DNA of 55,127 bases from an uncultured Candidatus Actinomarina sp. (GCA_902626065.1 CACODT010000008.1:1-55127); one strand, 5' to 3'. Counted from the stretch's first letter, positions 41,489 through 49,834 are shown. Notes: a model not told the origin generated them from the sequence alone. Numbers and translations are program-made.

Positions 41489-42223
41489 TTATTTTTTAAT
41501 ATATTGTTTTATAAAATAGATTATAAATAAAAAATTATCTACAAAATAACGTCTTAATAATCTTTTTGGCTCTTGAACAAGTCTTAATACCCACTCAAAT
41601 CCAATATTTGCAACCCATTCAGGAGCTTTTAATTTTGTTCCTGCAACCCATTCAAAAACTGCGCCAATTCCTACCATGTTTATTTGAAGTTCATTATTTT
41701 TTCTTATCAGGTTGATAAATTTTTCTTGTTTAGGGAAACCCAAGGAAACCCAAAGTATGTCAGGTTTTTTTATCATTATGTCGCTTATAAATTTTTGTTT
41801 AGCTAGTTCTTTATAATCTGAGAGAGGTGGACATGTAAAACCTTTTATATTTACTTCAGGATGTCTTAATTTGATATTATCTATCATCTTCAAAACAACT
41901 GTTTCTGAATTACCAAAGAAATAGTGAGAAACATCATGCTCCAAGCCTTTTTCAATAGTTTTTAAAAATAATTTATAACCATCAACTCTTTTTTGGTTAT
42001 TTTTGTAAAGTATTTTAGAAGCCTTAGCTACAGGAAAGCCATCTGTACATTTTATATCAAATGAATTAATTATTTTGTTAAGTCTAATATTTTTGTAACA
42101 CCTTACTAAAGTATTCGCATTACAAATTGCTACTGAGTAATTTTGTTTTGAAAGTAATTTTTGAGCTACATCATCAATGTTAGTGACCGACATTTCTGTT
42201 TTTAATATTCGAACACTATCCAT
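41489..42223 (-). CDS. WecG/TagA/CpsF-family glycosyltransferase
   Basis: The 244-residue GT26 protein has ICNANTLVRCYKN, CTDGFPVAKASKIL (the T-DG-P active-site signature), YFFGNSETV, LWVSLGFPKQEKFI, and GVGAVFEWVAG-like (GIGAVFEWVAGTKLKAPEW) followed by LVQEPKRLLRRYF. GT26 enzymes add ManNAc-uronate or related sugars to a polyprenyl-linked acceptor in surface polysaccharide. A TATAAT lies 10 nt upstream of the ATG on the minus strand. It is in one transcript with argS. Confidence 0.88.
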   Translation of the reverse strand: MDSVRILKTEMSVTNIDDVAQKLLSKQNYSVAICNANTLVRCYKNIRLNKIINSFDIKCTDGFPVAKASKILYKNNQKRVDGYKLFLKTIEKGLEHDVSHYFFGNSETVVLKMIDNIKLRHPEVNIKGFTCPPLSDYKELAKQKFISDIMIKKPDILWVSLGFPKQEKFINLIRKNNELQINMVGIGAVFEWVAGTKLKAPEWVANIGFEWVLRLVQEPKRLLRRYFVDNFLFIIYFIKQYIKK

Positions 42224-42281
42224 TATTGAAACTATTATATAAATAAAAATATGTTTAAATATATTTTTTCAAACTATTTAT

Positions 42282-42355
42282 GCGCCTGTAGCTTAACTGG
42301 ATAGAGCATCTGACTTCGGATCAGAGGGTTGGGGGTTCGAATCCCTCCAGGCGTG
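42282..42355 (+). tRNA. tRNA-Arg (anticodon UCG)
   Basis: The cloverleaf has acceptor GCGCCTG/CAGGCGT, D-arm with GG, anticodon stem TCTGA/TCAGA around CTTCGGA (anticodon TCG), and T-arm GGGGG TTCGAAT CCCTC. Discriminator G is followed by CTA, so CCA is not encoded, unlike the other three tRNAs here. The stop codon of the opposite glycosyltransferase abuts its 3' end. Confidence 0.95.
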
Positions 42356-43459
42356 CTAAAAAAATAACTTGATTATTTCTTTAACTCTCTTGTCAATCGT
42401 TATCTCTTTTAAATAAATATCATCTCTGTCAATATTTGAGGTATTTAAAATTGCCTCTGAAAGACTGCGTTTTTGATTTAAATCAAAGAAAGAAATTTTC
42501 TCGTTGTAAGGCAGACTTCTATGAGATGGAAAATCTGAAGCTATAATATTTAATCCTCCATATAAGTATTCAAAATATTTTAAGGGTGATGTAAATTGAG
42601 TAGAATGTTCATTTTCATCTGTGTTTATGAGTAAACCAATAGAGCAACTTTCAATTATTTCAATAGATTTTTTTCTTTGCAAGTAGCCATGAAATATTAC
42701 ATGGTCATTGATTTTTAAATTTACGACAAGAGATTCTAATTCCTCAATTTCTTTTTGATTTCCCCCTACTATCTCAAAAATATAATCTTTATAAACTTTT
42801 TCTTCGCTATACGTTCTCAAAAAATTTGGAAGTCCACGTGAAGTACTAAATCGACTTAAATTTCCTACAAAAACTATTGATTTTCTTTTATTTAGATTTT
42901 TATTTTTAAATAGTTCATGGTCGACTCCATTTTGCAAAACATAAGAATTGTTTAATTCAGGATAAAGACTCTTTAAATTATCATTTAAAAAAATAATATT
43001 TACATTACTAAATGTTCCAATTTTTTTAATTACAAAATCTCTTACTTTAGATCTCTGATGACACTCAAAAATAATTTGATGTCCCTTTTTTGCTCCAAAA
43101 AATGCAATCCAATCGGAACGAGTAAAAATTAATTTTTCATTATCAACATTAAAGTACTTATTTATTGTTTTTTGGGCCCAAAGATAATGGCTTATGTGAA
43201 ATGCATATTTTTTAAAAATTTTTATCCTTCCATGTGGAAGCTTATGATCTAGCCCATGAACCTCAAAAGTTTCATTAATTTGATAAAATTCTTGTATATC
43301 ATCAAGTTTGTTCGAACTTGTAATTTCTCTCATTGGGAAATAAAGATTTACTTTGTAACCATTTTTTACAAAGTATTTAATGTTTGAAATAGTCTGAATA
43401 CTATTTGCAGTTTTTGCAGGAAACGTCTGATAAGTTACGTAATTAATTTCTGATTTCAT
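42356..43459 (-). CDS. GT4-type glycosyltransferase
   Basis: The 367-residue GT-B protein has an N-terminal acceptor domain, a mid-chain SIVFVGNLSRFSTSRGLPNFL (start of the donor domain), and NDHVIFHGYLQRKKSIEII, SIGLLINTDE, and SPLKYFEYLYGGLNIIASDFP, the ExxxxxxP/A-type nucleotide-sugar motif. It transfers a sugar to a surface-glycan intermediate; the sugar is unknown. TATTTT lies 5 nt before the ATG. Confidence 0.85.
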   Translation of the reverse strand: MKSEINYVTYQTFPAKTANSIQTISNIKYFVKNGYKVNLYFPMREITSSNKLDDIQEFYQINETFEVHGLDHKLPHGRIKIFKKYAFHISHYLWAQKTINKYFNVDNEKLIFTRSDWIAFFGAKKGHQIIFECHQRSKVRDFVIKKIGTFSNVNIIFLNDNLKSLYPELNNSYVLQNGVDHELFKNKNLNKRKSIVFVGNLSRFSTSRGLPNFLRTYSEEKVYKDYIFEIVGGNQKEIEELESLVVNLKINDHVIFHGYLQRKKSIEIIESCSIGLLINTDENEHSTQFTSPLKYFEYLYGGLNIIASDFPSHRSLPYNEKISFFDLNQKRSLSEAILNTSNIDRDDIYLKEITIDKRVKEIIKLFF

Positions 43460-43525
43460 GATCCAAAATAATTATATATTTTGTAAGTTATTAAAAAATT
43501 AATTTTTAATTAAGTATGCGATTGA

Positions 43526-43531
43526 TAAAAT
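43526..43531 (+). promoter_or_regulatory. -10 element TAAAAT, 6 nt before ATG (leaderless)
   Basis: TAAAAT ends exactly 6 nt before the ATG at 43538, favouring that ATG over the TTG two codons earlier. Confidence 0.6.
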
Positions 43532-43537
43532 TTGTAT

Positions 43538-44380
43538 ATGAGTGGAGATCCAGGATATTTTGGTCCAGAATCAATGATGTGGAAAGTTAATAAAGAAATT
43601 ACAGTGCTTTTTGGAGGGGCAAGAGCATTATTAATGCACGCAGCCCATCCATTAATTGCCGCAGGAGCAAGGCAGACATCTTTTTATCAAAGAGATCCCT
43701 GGAAAAGATTAATTAGAACGTTATCTTTACAGAACTCAGTTACATTTGGAACAAAAGAAGAAGCTAATGAAAGTGCCACAAGGATAAATCGTCTACATGA
43801 AGTTATAAAGGGAGAAGATGAGGTTACCGGAGATATTTATGATGCTCTTGACCATGAGCAGTTACTCTGGGTTCATGCATGCCTTCAATTATCTTCAATT
43901 TATTTTTATGAACAAACTGTAAGAAAATTAAGTGAAGAAGAAAAAAATCAATATCATCAAGAAAATATGTTGTCTGCAAAACTTGTACTTATTGATATTG
44001 AAAGTATGCCTAGTACACACAAAGAACTAAAAGAATGGGTAAAAAACAAGAGTAAAGAAAAAAATTACTTATTGATGACAGATGTTGCTAAAGACGTACA
44101 GGATATAATATCTGGGGGACCTGTACCAAAACATATCAAACCAATCTGGCCTTTTATTTCATTCATTGCTTTTCATACACTTCCAGAAGAATTTAAGAGT
44201 ATATATGGAATAAAAATGACGAAATTAAAGTGGTTAGTACTCAAATTCAACTTAAATTTTTTAAAAATTACAAGACCTTTTCTACCACCATTTTTTAGAT
44301 TAATACCACCAGCTAGATGGGCAAACCAAAGAATTACTAAAAATCCAAGTTTAAAATTTAATGATAAAGCAAATATATAA
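43538..44380 (+). CDS. DUF2236/MpaB-type oxygenase family protein
   Basis: In the 280-residue protein the N-terminal VLFGGARALLMHAAHPLIAAG is the DUF2236 hallmark (His near residues 33-36), followed by RLIRTLSLQNSVTFGTKEEA, RINRLHEVIKGEDEVTGDIYDALDHEQLLWVHACL and a late FLPPFFRLIPPARW. DUF2236 includes latex-clearing protein and MpaB, heme-containing oxygenases; the conserved histidines are kept, so heme binding is plausible. The actual substrate is unknown. TAAAAT 6 nt upstream sets the start. Confidence 0.8.
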   Translation: MSGDPGYFGPESMMWKVNKEITVLFGGARALLMHAAHPLIAAGARQTSFYQRDPWKRLIRTLSLQNSVTFGTKEEANESATRINRLHEVIKGEDEVTGDIYDALDHEQLLWVHACLQLSSIYFYEQTVRKLSEEEKNQYHQENMLSAKLVLIDIESMPSTHKELKEWVKNKSKEKNYLLMTDVAKDVQDIISGGPVPKHIKPIWPFISFIAFHTLPEEFKSIYGIKMTKLKWLVLKFNLNFLKITRPFLPPFFRLIPPARWANQRITKNPSLKFNDKANI

Positions 44381-44392
44381 TTTTTAAATAAT

Positions 44393-44590
44393 ATGAATGA
44401 TATTAATAATCTTGAACAAAATTTTGATGAAAACGTTAATGAAATTAAAATTCTTTTTGAAAAAATGATTAATGAGTTAAACCAAAAACTTGAAACTTCT
44501 GAGGAGTCTGAAGAGTTATTTGAAATTTTAGATAGTTATAAATCTAAAATTCAAAATTTAACGAATTCGGAAGCAAATGAAGAAGAATGA
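44393..44590 (+). CDS. Small acidic coiled-coil protein, unknown
   Basis: The 65-residue acidic protein is almost entirely predicted helix with heptad spacing (LFEKMINELNQKLETSEESEELFEIL). It begins 12 bases after the DUF2236 stop. TATAAT (44376-44381) overlaps that stop region, 11 nt before the ATG. Its function is unknown. Confidence 0.5.
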   Translation: MNDINNLEQNFDENVNEIKILFEKMINELNQKLETSEESEELFEILDSYKSKIQNLTNSEANEEE

Positions 44591-44628
44591 CTTAGTTTTA
44601 ATTTTAAATAATGTAATATTATGTATCA

Positions 44629-44704
44629 GGGTCGGTAGCTCAATCGGCAGAGCAGGAGCCTTTTAAGCTCAAGGTCGTGGGTTCGATTCCCACCCGACCC
44701 ACCA
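44629..44704 (+). tRNA. tRNA-Lys (anticodon UUU)
   Basis: Acceptor GGGTCGG/CCGACCC, D-arm GCTC/GAGC, anticodon loop CTTTTAA (anticodon TTT), T-arm GTGGG TTCGATT CCCAC, discriminator A and an encoded CCA. The bottom anticodon-stem pair is a G-A mismatch. The sugar-transferase stop lies 3 bases beyond, on the other strand. Confidence 0.95.
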
Positions 44705-44707
44705 TTA

Positions 44708-46147
44708 CTACAAACCTCTAATTTTCTTTGAAAACAATGCAAATGGGGTTTTTAAAATTATTTTAAAATCAAGAAACAACGTCCAATTATCAATGTATTC
44801 AATGTCATATTTGTACCAAGTTTCAAATTCACCTGTATTTCTCTCATTTATTTGTAACAAACCTGTAATACCAGGCATAACATTTAGTCTTCTCATATAC
44901 TTTGATTCAAACAATTGAGTATCATCATCAAAAAGAGGTCTTGGCCCAACAACCGACATATCACCTTTCACAACATTAAAAAATTGTAAAAGTTCATCTA
45001 AACTATATTTTCTTACAAAATTTAATCTACTGAGAATTCTTGGATCATTCTCTATTTTGAATAATGGCCCATCTGATTTATTGAGAGAATCTAATTTTTC
45101 CCGCAACTCATGAGAATTTTTTTTCATTGTCCTAAATTTATACATATTGAATATTTCACCATGAAGACCAACCCTTCGTTGTTTTACATGAAAAGGAAAG
45201 CCATCGAGGACGACAATATAAATGCCCAACAAAAGCATAATTGGTGAAAAGAAGACTATACCAAATATACTTAGAACAATATCCAATCCTCTTTTAATGA
45301 TATATTTTGATCCATATTGGATGTCATTGTTAAAGTAAGTAAAAAATTGATTTTCTAAAATTTCTTGTCTGTATATAAATTTTGTATGAAATTCAGGTTT
45401 ATTTTCACTAATTAATAAGACTTTTTTATTGGTTTCAATTAGATATTTTTCAAGAGCAGGTTCAACCTTATTAACCTTTTTTAAATTAATTATGATTAAA
45501 TTAACTTTGCTTAATTTGTTTACCTCATCTATATCTTGAATTATTTTATTTGAATCATTTAAATTTTCTTGATAAATATCTCCTAAATTTTTTCTAAATG
45601 TAATTATTCTCAAATTTCTAAAGTTTGAATTTTCATCTAGATTTATTGTCAAATAATTTTCATTTGTTACAGATCTGCCAAGCAAAGAAGATAGAAATTC
45701 TGGATTTCTAAAAATTAGTAAAATTATTGGTACTATAAAAGTTAAAATAAAGGTATATCCTCTTGAAACATTTTCAAATCTAAATATGTAAAAAATACCA
45801 AAAAGATAACTAGACCAAAGTAAGTATATTTGAAAAAATTCATCTAGCAGATTTCTATTTAGTGAAAAAGTTAATTCATTTACATATGTATAAAATTTAG
45901 TTGAATAAAGAATTATTAAAAAAATGAATATCATTATTGATAGAAAAAGATCTACTGTAATAATCTCAACATTAAAGAATGGTAAAAACCTCTCAACATC
46001 TTCAACTAAGTTGAGATAAATCAATTCTTTAAATTCTGTATTTGATATAAGATACTTATCAAAATAAAAAATTATTAATATTGTCAAGACTCCCTGCAAT
46101 GTAACAAATCTTAAAAAATATTTTAAAATACTTATAATATTCATCAT
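44708..46147 (-). CDS. Polyprenyl-phosphate sugar-1-phosphate transferase (WcaJ/WbaP type)
   Basis: The 479-residue protein has an N-terminal half with about four membrane helices and a CoA-binding-like domain. The C-terminal catalytic domain starts KRGLDIVLSIFGIVFFSPI and carries KQRRVGLHGEIFNMYKFRTM, RKYSLDELLQFFNVVKGDMSVVGPRP and PGITGLLQINER. It starts surface-glycan repeat-unit assembly by moving a sugar phosphate from UDP-sugar to undecaprenyl phosphate. Two tandem ATGs occur; the second (46144) is 7 nt from TACAAT and may be the real one. Confidence 0.92.
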   Translation of the reverse strand: MMNIISILKYFLRFVTLQGVLTILIIFYFDKYLISNTEFKELIYLNLVEDVERFLPFFNVEIITVDLFLSIMIFIFLIILYSTKFYTYVNELTFSLNRNLLDEFFQIYLLWSSYLFGIFYIFRFENVSRGYTFILTFIVPIILLIFRNPEFLSSLLGRSVTNENYLTINLDENSNFRNLRIITFRKNLGDIYQENLNDSNKIIQDIDEVNKLSKVNLIIINLKKVNKVEPALEKYLIETNKKVLLISENKPEFHTKFIYRQEILENQFFTYFNNDIQYGSKYIIKRGLDIVLSIFGIVFFSPIMLLLGIYIVVLDGFPFHVKQRRVGLHGEIFNMYKFRTMKKNSHELREKLDSLNKSDGPLFKIENDPRILSRLNFVRKYSLDELLQFFNVVKGDMSVVGPRPLFDDDTQLFESKYMRRLNVMPGITGLLQINERNTGEFETWYKYDIEYIDNWTLFLDFKIILKTPFALFSKKIRGL

Positions 46148-46215
46148 TTATATTGTATTGATTAAATTTCCATTACGAAGAAATTTTTTTTAGATTATAA
46201 TTTATTTATCAATAT

Positions 46216-46293
46216 GGGGGCGTGGTAAAGTCTGGAGTTTACGCCTGCCTGTCACGCAGGAGGTCGCGGGTTCGAATCCCGTCGTCCCCGCCA
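46216..46293 (+). tRNA. tRNA-Asp (anticodon GUC)
   Basis: Acceptor GGGGGCG/CGTCCCC (one G-U pair), anticodon stem CCTGC/GCAGG around CTGTCAC (anticodon GTC), T-arm GCGGG TTCGAAT CCCGT, discriminator G and an encoded CCA. The D-stem is the unusual GTAA/TTAC rather than GCTC/GAGC. Three bases separate it from tRNA-Phe. Confidence 0.93.
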
Positions 46294-46296
46294 ATT

Positions 46297-46372
46297 GGCC
46301 AGATAGCTCAGTCGGTAGAGCACTTGTCTGAAAAACAAGGGGTCGGCAGTTCGATTCTGCCTCTGGCCACCA
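46297..46372 (+). tRNA. tRNA-Phe (anticodon GAA)
   Basis: Acceptor GGCCAGA/TCTGGCC, D-arm GCTC/GAGC, anticodon stem CTTGT/ACAAG around CTGAAAA (anticodon GAA), T-arm GGCAG TTCGATT CTGCC, discriminator A and an encoded CCA. Confidence 0.95.
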
Positions 46373-46374
46373 AT

Positions 46375-46391
46375 AACCATAAGGGTTTTTT
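46375..46391 (+). terminator. Weak terminator after the tRNA pair
   Basis: AACC / GGTT (46375-46378 with 46384-46387) forms a short stem running into six T residues. The stem is only 4 bp, so this is tentative. Confidence 0.35.
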
Positions 46392-46525
46392 CAAAGAGCA
46401 TTAGTGAAAATACAAAATCGGTTAGGTAATCGGTTGACTTATATTAAAAAATAATTTCTATTTTTAAATTAAAAAAGATAACAAAATCGATGAAGTTAGA
46501 ATTGCCTTATGAAAAAATTAGATAA

Positions 46526-48289
46526 ATGATTGATAAAAATAGAAGTGCACTCAACTTTCTTGTTCTTATTTTATTGTTCTCAACCTGTTCAAATAATGAT
46601 TCATCAGAACTTTCATTGGCTGAAATATCATCTGATAATGAAATAATACTTCAAGACACTACAACCACAACACTTCAAGACTCTACAACCACAACACTTC
46701 AAGACACTACAACCACAACACTTCAAGACACTACACCTATAGATTTTTCTGAGTTTAGTGATAGCTCTGACTGCAATAATTATTTTCACCATGACAAAGA
46801 GAGAAATATTGAGTACTGGGGTGGTCTTAGGGCTCAGGTTAGAGATGTTTCGTGTTATCCAGAATATCAAATACAAGAAAACGTAGGTTTTAGTAAAGTT
46901 ATAGAAAATTTTGAAAACGATAGATGCATTTATGAAACTCAATCAATTGAATATTTTCACCCAGCACCTGTAAAAGCAAAAGCAGCTTATAGATATGGAA
47001 ATATTGCAGTTATTCCTCTAACTTTCGCTGATACTCCTCAATCTGTTAAAGATATGTTTCCTACACAACAGGATATAAACGACATGATCTTTGGTTCCGG
47101 GAATAAGATTACAGAGTATTTTAATTATATGAGTAATGGATTATACAAATACGAGGGTCATGTGTTTCCAACAATAAACCTTGAACAAGATATGGTATTT
47201 GATGAATATGGAATGCCTGATTTGAATGCATTCTTGGTCAAGAAAAAATATTCTTATGATGGAAGTGAGCCAAATAATGAAAATGTAGTCAATTTCATTA
47301 TTGAAGATTTTTTTGAATCACCACTTGTTTATGATGTCATAATATTTATCCCGATATATCACGATTTTACATATGGAGGATGGGCTAATTCATCTAAATA
47401 TTCAACTCCAACAATTAATGGAGTTGAAATTAAGGATGATCATACATGGGTTATAAGTTTACCGCTTATTATAAATGAAGGTGATGAAAACAATCCACCA
47501 AGAACATTTACTGATACTTGGTCGTGGTTTCCACTTCCTTATTTTGATGAGTATGGAAATCAAGCTGAAGGTAACGAAGACCAATACCTTAATCCACTAG
47601 AAAGAACTCTTATACATGAGTTGATTCATACTTTTGGAATTGGTACTCATGCAAATTCAATGATAAGTGATGGTATTCCTTATTATCAGGAAAAAGATGT
47701 CTCTAGCAATGAATTTTTCTTTTCTAGTTATGGCGACCTTTTTGATGTAATGGGAAGAGCATCATACTCTCAAAATCTAAATGCTGCATTTCGAGCTGAA
47801 ATTGGATGGTTAAATTCATTGATGGTTAGTGATTACGAATTAAGGTCTGTTGTTCTTGGTGACAACCTGAGCATTGATTCAAACAATATTCAAGCTATCC
47901 ATTTAAATTTACCTGGTCAATATTTTAGAGAGCAAGAATTCGACATTAACGTTACGTCATGCATGTTCAATAAAGGTTATTTTATTGAATATATATCGTC
48001 TAACTCGCCTTACGCAAACCGAATTAATACTGAGTGGTTAAAAAACAATAAAGAAGGAGTGTTTGTTAGATACTTTGATGGTGGCACTTCTCAATTACTT
48101 GATATGTCTCCTAGTAAATTTGTTGATTTAAATGGTTATATATTTTATGACATAACAGATGTAGTTTTAAAACCTGGAGAGGTATTTGAAGATGGATATG
48201 TATACATCCATAACAAGGGTAGAAACGCTGATGGAACATATAATATTGAAGTAAAAATTAAAGAAAATAAAAATCCGTGGGGATGGTAA
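46526..48289 (+). CDS. Metzincin (M11/M6-like) metallopeptidase lipoprotein
   Basis: The 587-residue protein has a lipoprotein-type signal (hydrophobic to LLFSTCSNN, Cys near residue 21), a Thr-rich linker built from 24-bp repeats (residues about 42-71), and a catalytic domain with HELIHTFGIGTH near residue 364. That is a full metzincin HExxHxxGxxH-type site (H, H and H bind zinc), followed about 40 residues later by YGDLFDVMGRAS, the expected Met-turn region seen in gametolysin-like M11 and M6 peptidases. It should be an active cell-surface protease. No immunity or partner gene is obvious. Confidence 0.75.
   Translation: MIDKNRSALNFLVLILLFSTCSNNDSSELSLAEISSDNEIILQDTTTTTLQDSTTTTLQDTTTTTLQDTTPIDFSEFSDSSDCNNYFHHDKERNIEYWGGLRAQVRDVSCYPEYQIQENVGFSKVIENFENDRCIYETQSIEYFHPAPVKAKAAYRYGNIAVIPLTFADTPQSVKDMFPTQQDINDMIFGSGNKITEYFNYMSNGLYKYEGHVFPTINLEQDMVFDEYGMPDLNAFLVKKKYSYDGSEPNNENVVNFIIEDFFESPLVYDVIIFIPIYHDFTYGGWANSSKYSTPTINGVEIKDDHTWVISLPLIINEGDENNPPRTFTDTWSWFPLPYFDEYGNQAEGNEDQYLNPLERTLIHELIHTFGIGTHANSMISDGIPYYQEKDVSSNEFFFSSYGDLFDVMGRASYSQNLNAAFRAEIGWLNSLMVSDYELRSVVLGDNLSIDSNNIQAIHLNLPGQYFREQEFDINVTSCMFNKGYFIEYISSNSPYANRINTEWLKNNKEGVFVRYFDGGTSQLLDMSPSKFVDLNGYIFYDITDVVLKPGEVFEDGYVYIHNKGRNADGTYNIEVKIKENKNPWGW
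46649..46738 (+). repeat. 24-bp tandem repeat encoding LQDTTTTT units
   Basis: Three full 24-bp copies (46649-46672, 46673-46696, 46697-46720) and a partial fourth (to about 46738) lie in frame in the peptidase gene. Copies differ by one visible base (CACT versus CTCT). Each unit adds eight residues to the linker, so copy number can change linker length without a frameshift. Confidence 0.9.
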
Positions 48290-48340
48290 ATTTTCATCTC
48301 TTTTTAATAATTTAAATGTAAATAACTGTAATTGAATTTC

Positions 48341-48346
48341 TATAAT
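48341..48346 (+). promoter_or_regulatory. Consensus -10 TATAAT, 6 nt before ATG (leaderless)
   Basis: A perfect TATAAT ends 6 nt before the ATG at 48353. Confidence 0.65.
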
Positions 48347-48352
48347 TGAATA

Positions 48353-48601
48353 ATGAATCTTTTTGAACTTATTTATGCTTTCATTAAAAAAAATTTCAAA
48401 ACTGTTCAAGAAACAGAAGATCCAAATGAAAAAAGAAAAAAATTGCTTCAGATATTTTTTGGAGTTGCACTTGCTTTAGGGTACGCCGTTCTTCATGTAC
48501 CCCCAGATGTAAGTATTAGAGAAATTATTTATGCTTTTGGAGTTCTTTTTATAACTTTGTATTTCGCATTCCGTACTTTAAAATACTTTAAACTCATTTA
48601 A
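48353..48601 (+). CDS. Small membrane protein, tandem copy 1
   Basis: The 82-residue protein has a charged N-terminal half (KNFKTVQETEDPNEKRKK), two hydrophobic helices and a C-terminus FRTLKYFKLI. The next gene encodes a protein of the same topology and ending (FRVLRVLKII), so the two are probably diverged tandem duplicates. It has its own consensus -10 element. The function is unknown. Confidence 0.55.
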   Translation: MNLFELIYAFIKKNFKTVQETEDPNEKRKKLLQIFFGVALALGYAVLHVPPDVSIREIIYAFGVLFITLYFAFRTLKYFKLI

Positions 48602-48607
48602 AATAAT

Positions 48608-48613
48608 TAAGAT
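48608..48613 (+). promoter_or_regulatory. -10 element TAAGAT, 6 nt before ATG (leaderless)
   Basis: TAAGAT ends exactly 6 nt before the ATG at 48620. Confidence 0.5.
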
Positions 48614-48619
48614 ACATAT

Positions 48620-48832
48620 ATGTTTCATAGATTTAAAAACTTAGATAAAAAACAAAAATTAGAACTTTATAAAGTACTTGGCTATTCCATTTGTGCTCTT
48701 ATTGGAGGTGCAGGTAGCGCAAAGCAGATAGGTGTAGACGCTGATTTGGGAGATATAATATTGGGTTGGGCTATTGTTCTTGTAATAATCTTTGTAGTCT
48801 TTAGAGTACTTAGAGTTCTTAAAATAATTTAG
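48620..48832 (+). CDS. Small membrane protein, tandem copy 2
   Basis: The 70-residue protein has a basic N-terminus (RFKNLDKKQK), two hydrophobic helices separated by QIGVDADLGD, and the end FRVLRVLKII, matching its upstream neighbour in plan. It has a separate -10-like element. The function is unknown. Confidence 0.55.
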   Translation: MFHRFKNLDKKQKLELYKVLGYSICALIGGAGSAKQIGVDADLGDIILGWAIVLVIIFVVFRVLRVLKII

Positions 48833-48837
48833 ATTTA

Positions 48838-48843
48838 TAAAAT
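48838..48843 (+). promoter_or_regulatory. -10 element TAAAAT, 6 nt before ATG (leaderless)
   Basis: TAAAAT ends exactly 6 nt before the glycosylase ATG at 48850. Confidence 0.55.
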
Positions 48844-48849
48844 TCTCTA

Positions 48850-49443
48850 ATGAGATTTTCAAAAGAAGAAGAATATTTACGTCAGAAAGATAAGAAACTA
48901 AAAAAAATAATTGATATCAATGATCATATAGAATTTAACCCAAATAAAAAAAATCAATTTGATACGCTTGTAGGCATCGTTATCTCTCAATTTATATCCA
49001 CAAAAGCAGCTGATTCTATTTTTAAAAATATTAGAGAAAATTTTAATGCAGACTATTTAAATGAAAAACACTTTCAAAATTTGAATATAGAAGAAATTAA
49101 AAAGTTGGGTTTAAGTAGAAATAAAGCAAAAACAATTAAACAGATTTCTGACCTTTACTTAAATGAAAATATTAAAGATTTATTAGATTTAAATGATAAA
49201 CAGCTTAATCAAACCTTGTTATCAATTTTTGGAATTGGGCCATGGTCATTGAACATGTTTGAAATATTTTGTATTGGTAAATTAGATGTATTCTCTTCAA
49301 AAGATGCAGGACTTAGGTTAGCGATGAATAATGCTTCTATGGTAAAACCTGAAAGTGACTGGAAAAAATATGATGAATATGTTGAGAAGTGGTCACCTTA
49401 TAAAACGATAGCTTCTTTACATCTTTGGAAAACTGTTGATTGA
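48850..49443 (+). CDS. HhH-GPD DNA glycosylase (AlkA-like, 3-methyladenine glycosylase II)
   Basis: The 197-residue protein has FDTLVGIVISQFISTKAAD (first helices), IEEIKKLGLSRNKAKTI, and the helix-hairpin-helix LLSIFGIGPWSLNMFEIF with the downstream catalytic Asp in SSKDAGLRLA. There is no Fe-S cysteine loop, so it fits the AlkA/MagIII side rather than Nth. It excises alkylated bases. It is shorter than E. coli AlkA because the N-terminal domain is missing. Confidence 0.87.
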   Translation: MRFSKEEEYLRQKDKKLKKIIDINDHIEFNPNKKNQFDTLVGIVISQFISTKAADSIFKNIRENFNADYLNEKHFQNLNIEEIKKLGLSRNKAKTIKQISDLYLNENIKDLLDLNDKQLNQTLLSIFGIGPWSLNMFEIFCIGKLDVFSSKDAGLRLAMNNASMVKPESDWKKYDEYVEKWSPYKTIASLHLWKTVD

Positions 49444-49513
49444 ATAAAGCCTCTGGTAAGTAGCGATATTTAAACTAAATAAGAATATATACTTAAAGTG
49501 ATTGGATTTTTAA

Positions 49514-49834
49514 TTGTCAAATGGCTTAAAAACAATTTGTTTTGATATAGATGGAACAATTTGTTCCATAAATTTAGATGATTACTCAAATGCACAACCT
49601 TTTGAGGAAACTATAAAAAAAATTAACATGTTATATGATTTAGGACACAAGATAATTTTTAATACTGCACGTGGATTTTTAAGCGGAAAAGACTGGGAAA
49701 AAACTACAAAAGATCAATTGAAAATATGGGGAGTAAAATATCATGAATTATATTTTAATAAACCCGCAGCTGATTATTACATTGACGACAAAGCCTTAGA
49801 ACTTAAAAATTGGGAAGATATACTAATAAAATGA
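49514..49834 (+). CDS. Small HAD-family phosphatase of the glycan cluster
   Basis: The 106-residue protein has the HAD motif I DIDGTICS near residue 12, motif II IIFNTARG, a lysine in FNKPAADYYIDD and the late acidic motif YIDDKALE. It resembles the short capsule-biosynthesis phosphatases (EcbF/BcbF-like). It starts with TTG and overlaps the NeuB-type gene (ATGA), which suggests it dephosphorylates a substrate or product of that enzyme. Confidence 0.82.
   Translation: MSNGLKTICFDIDGTICSINLDDYSNAQPFEETIKKINMLYDLGHKIIFNTARGFLSGKDWEKTTKDQLKIWGVKYHELYFNKPAADYYIDDKALELKNWEDILIK

Noticed and set aside
46222-46404. Open frame of 60 codons across the tRNA pair
   Set aside because: It is the translation of tRNA-Asp and tRNA-Phe sequence; such frames are a common artefact.
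46413-46434. Direct repeat AATCGGTT spaced by 4 bases after tRNA-Phe, considered as an attachment site
   Set aside because: It does not copy the tRNA 3' end and no integrase or second copy is present.
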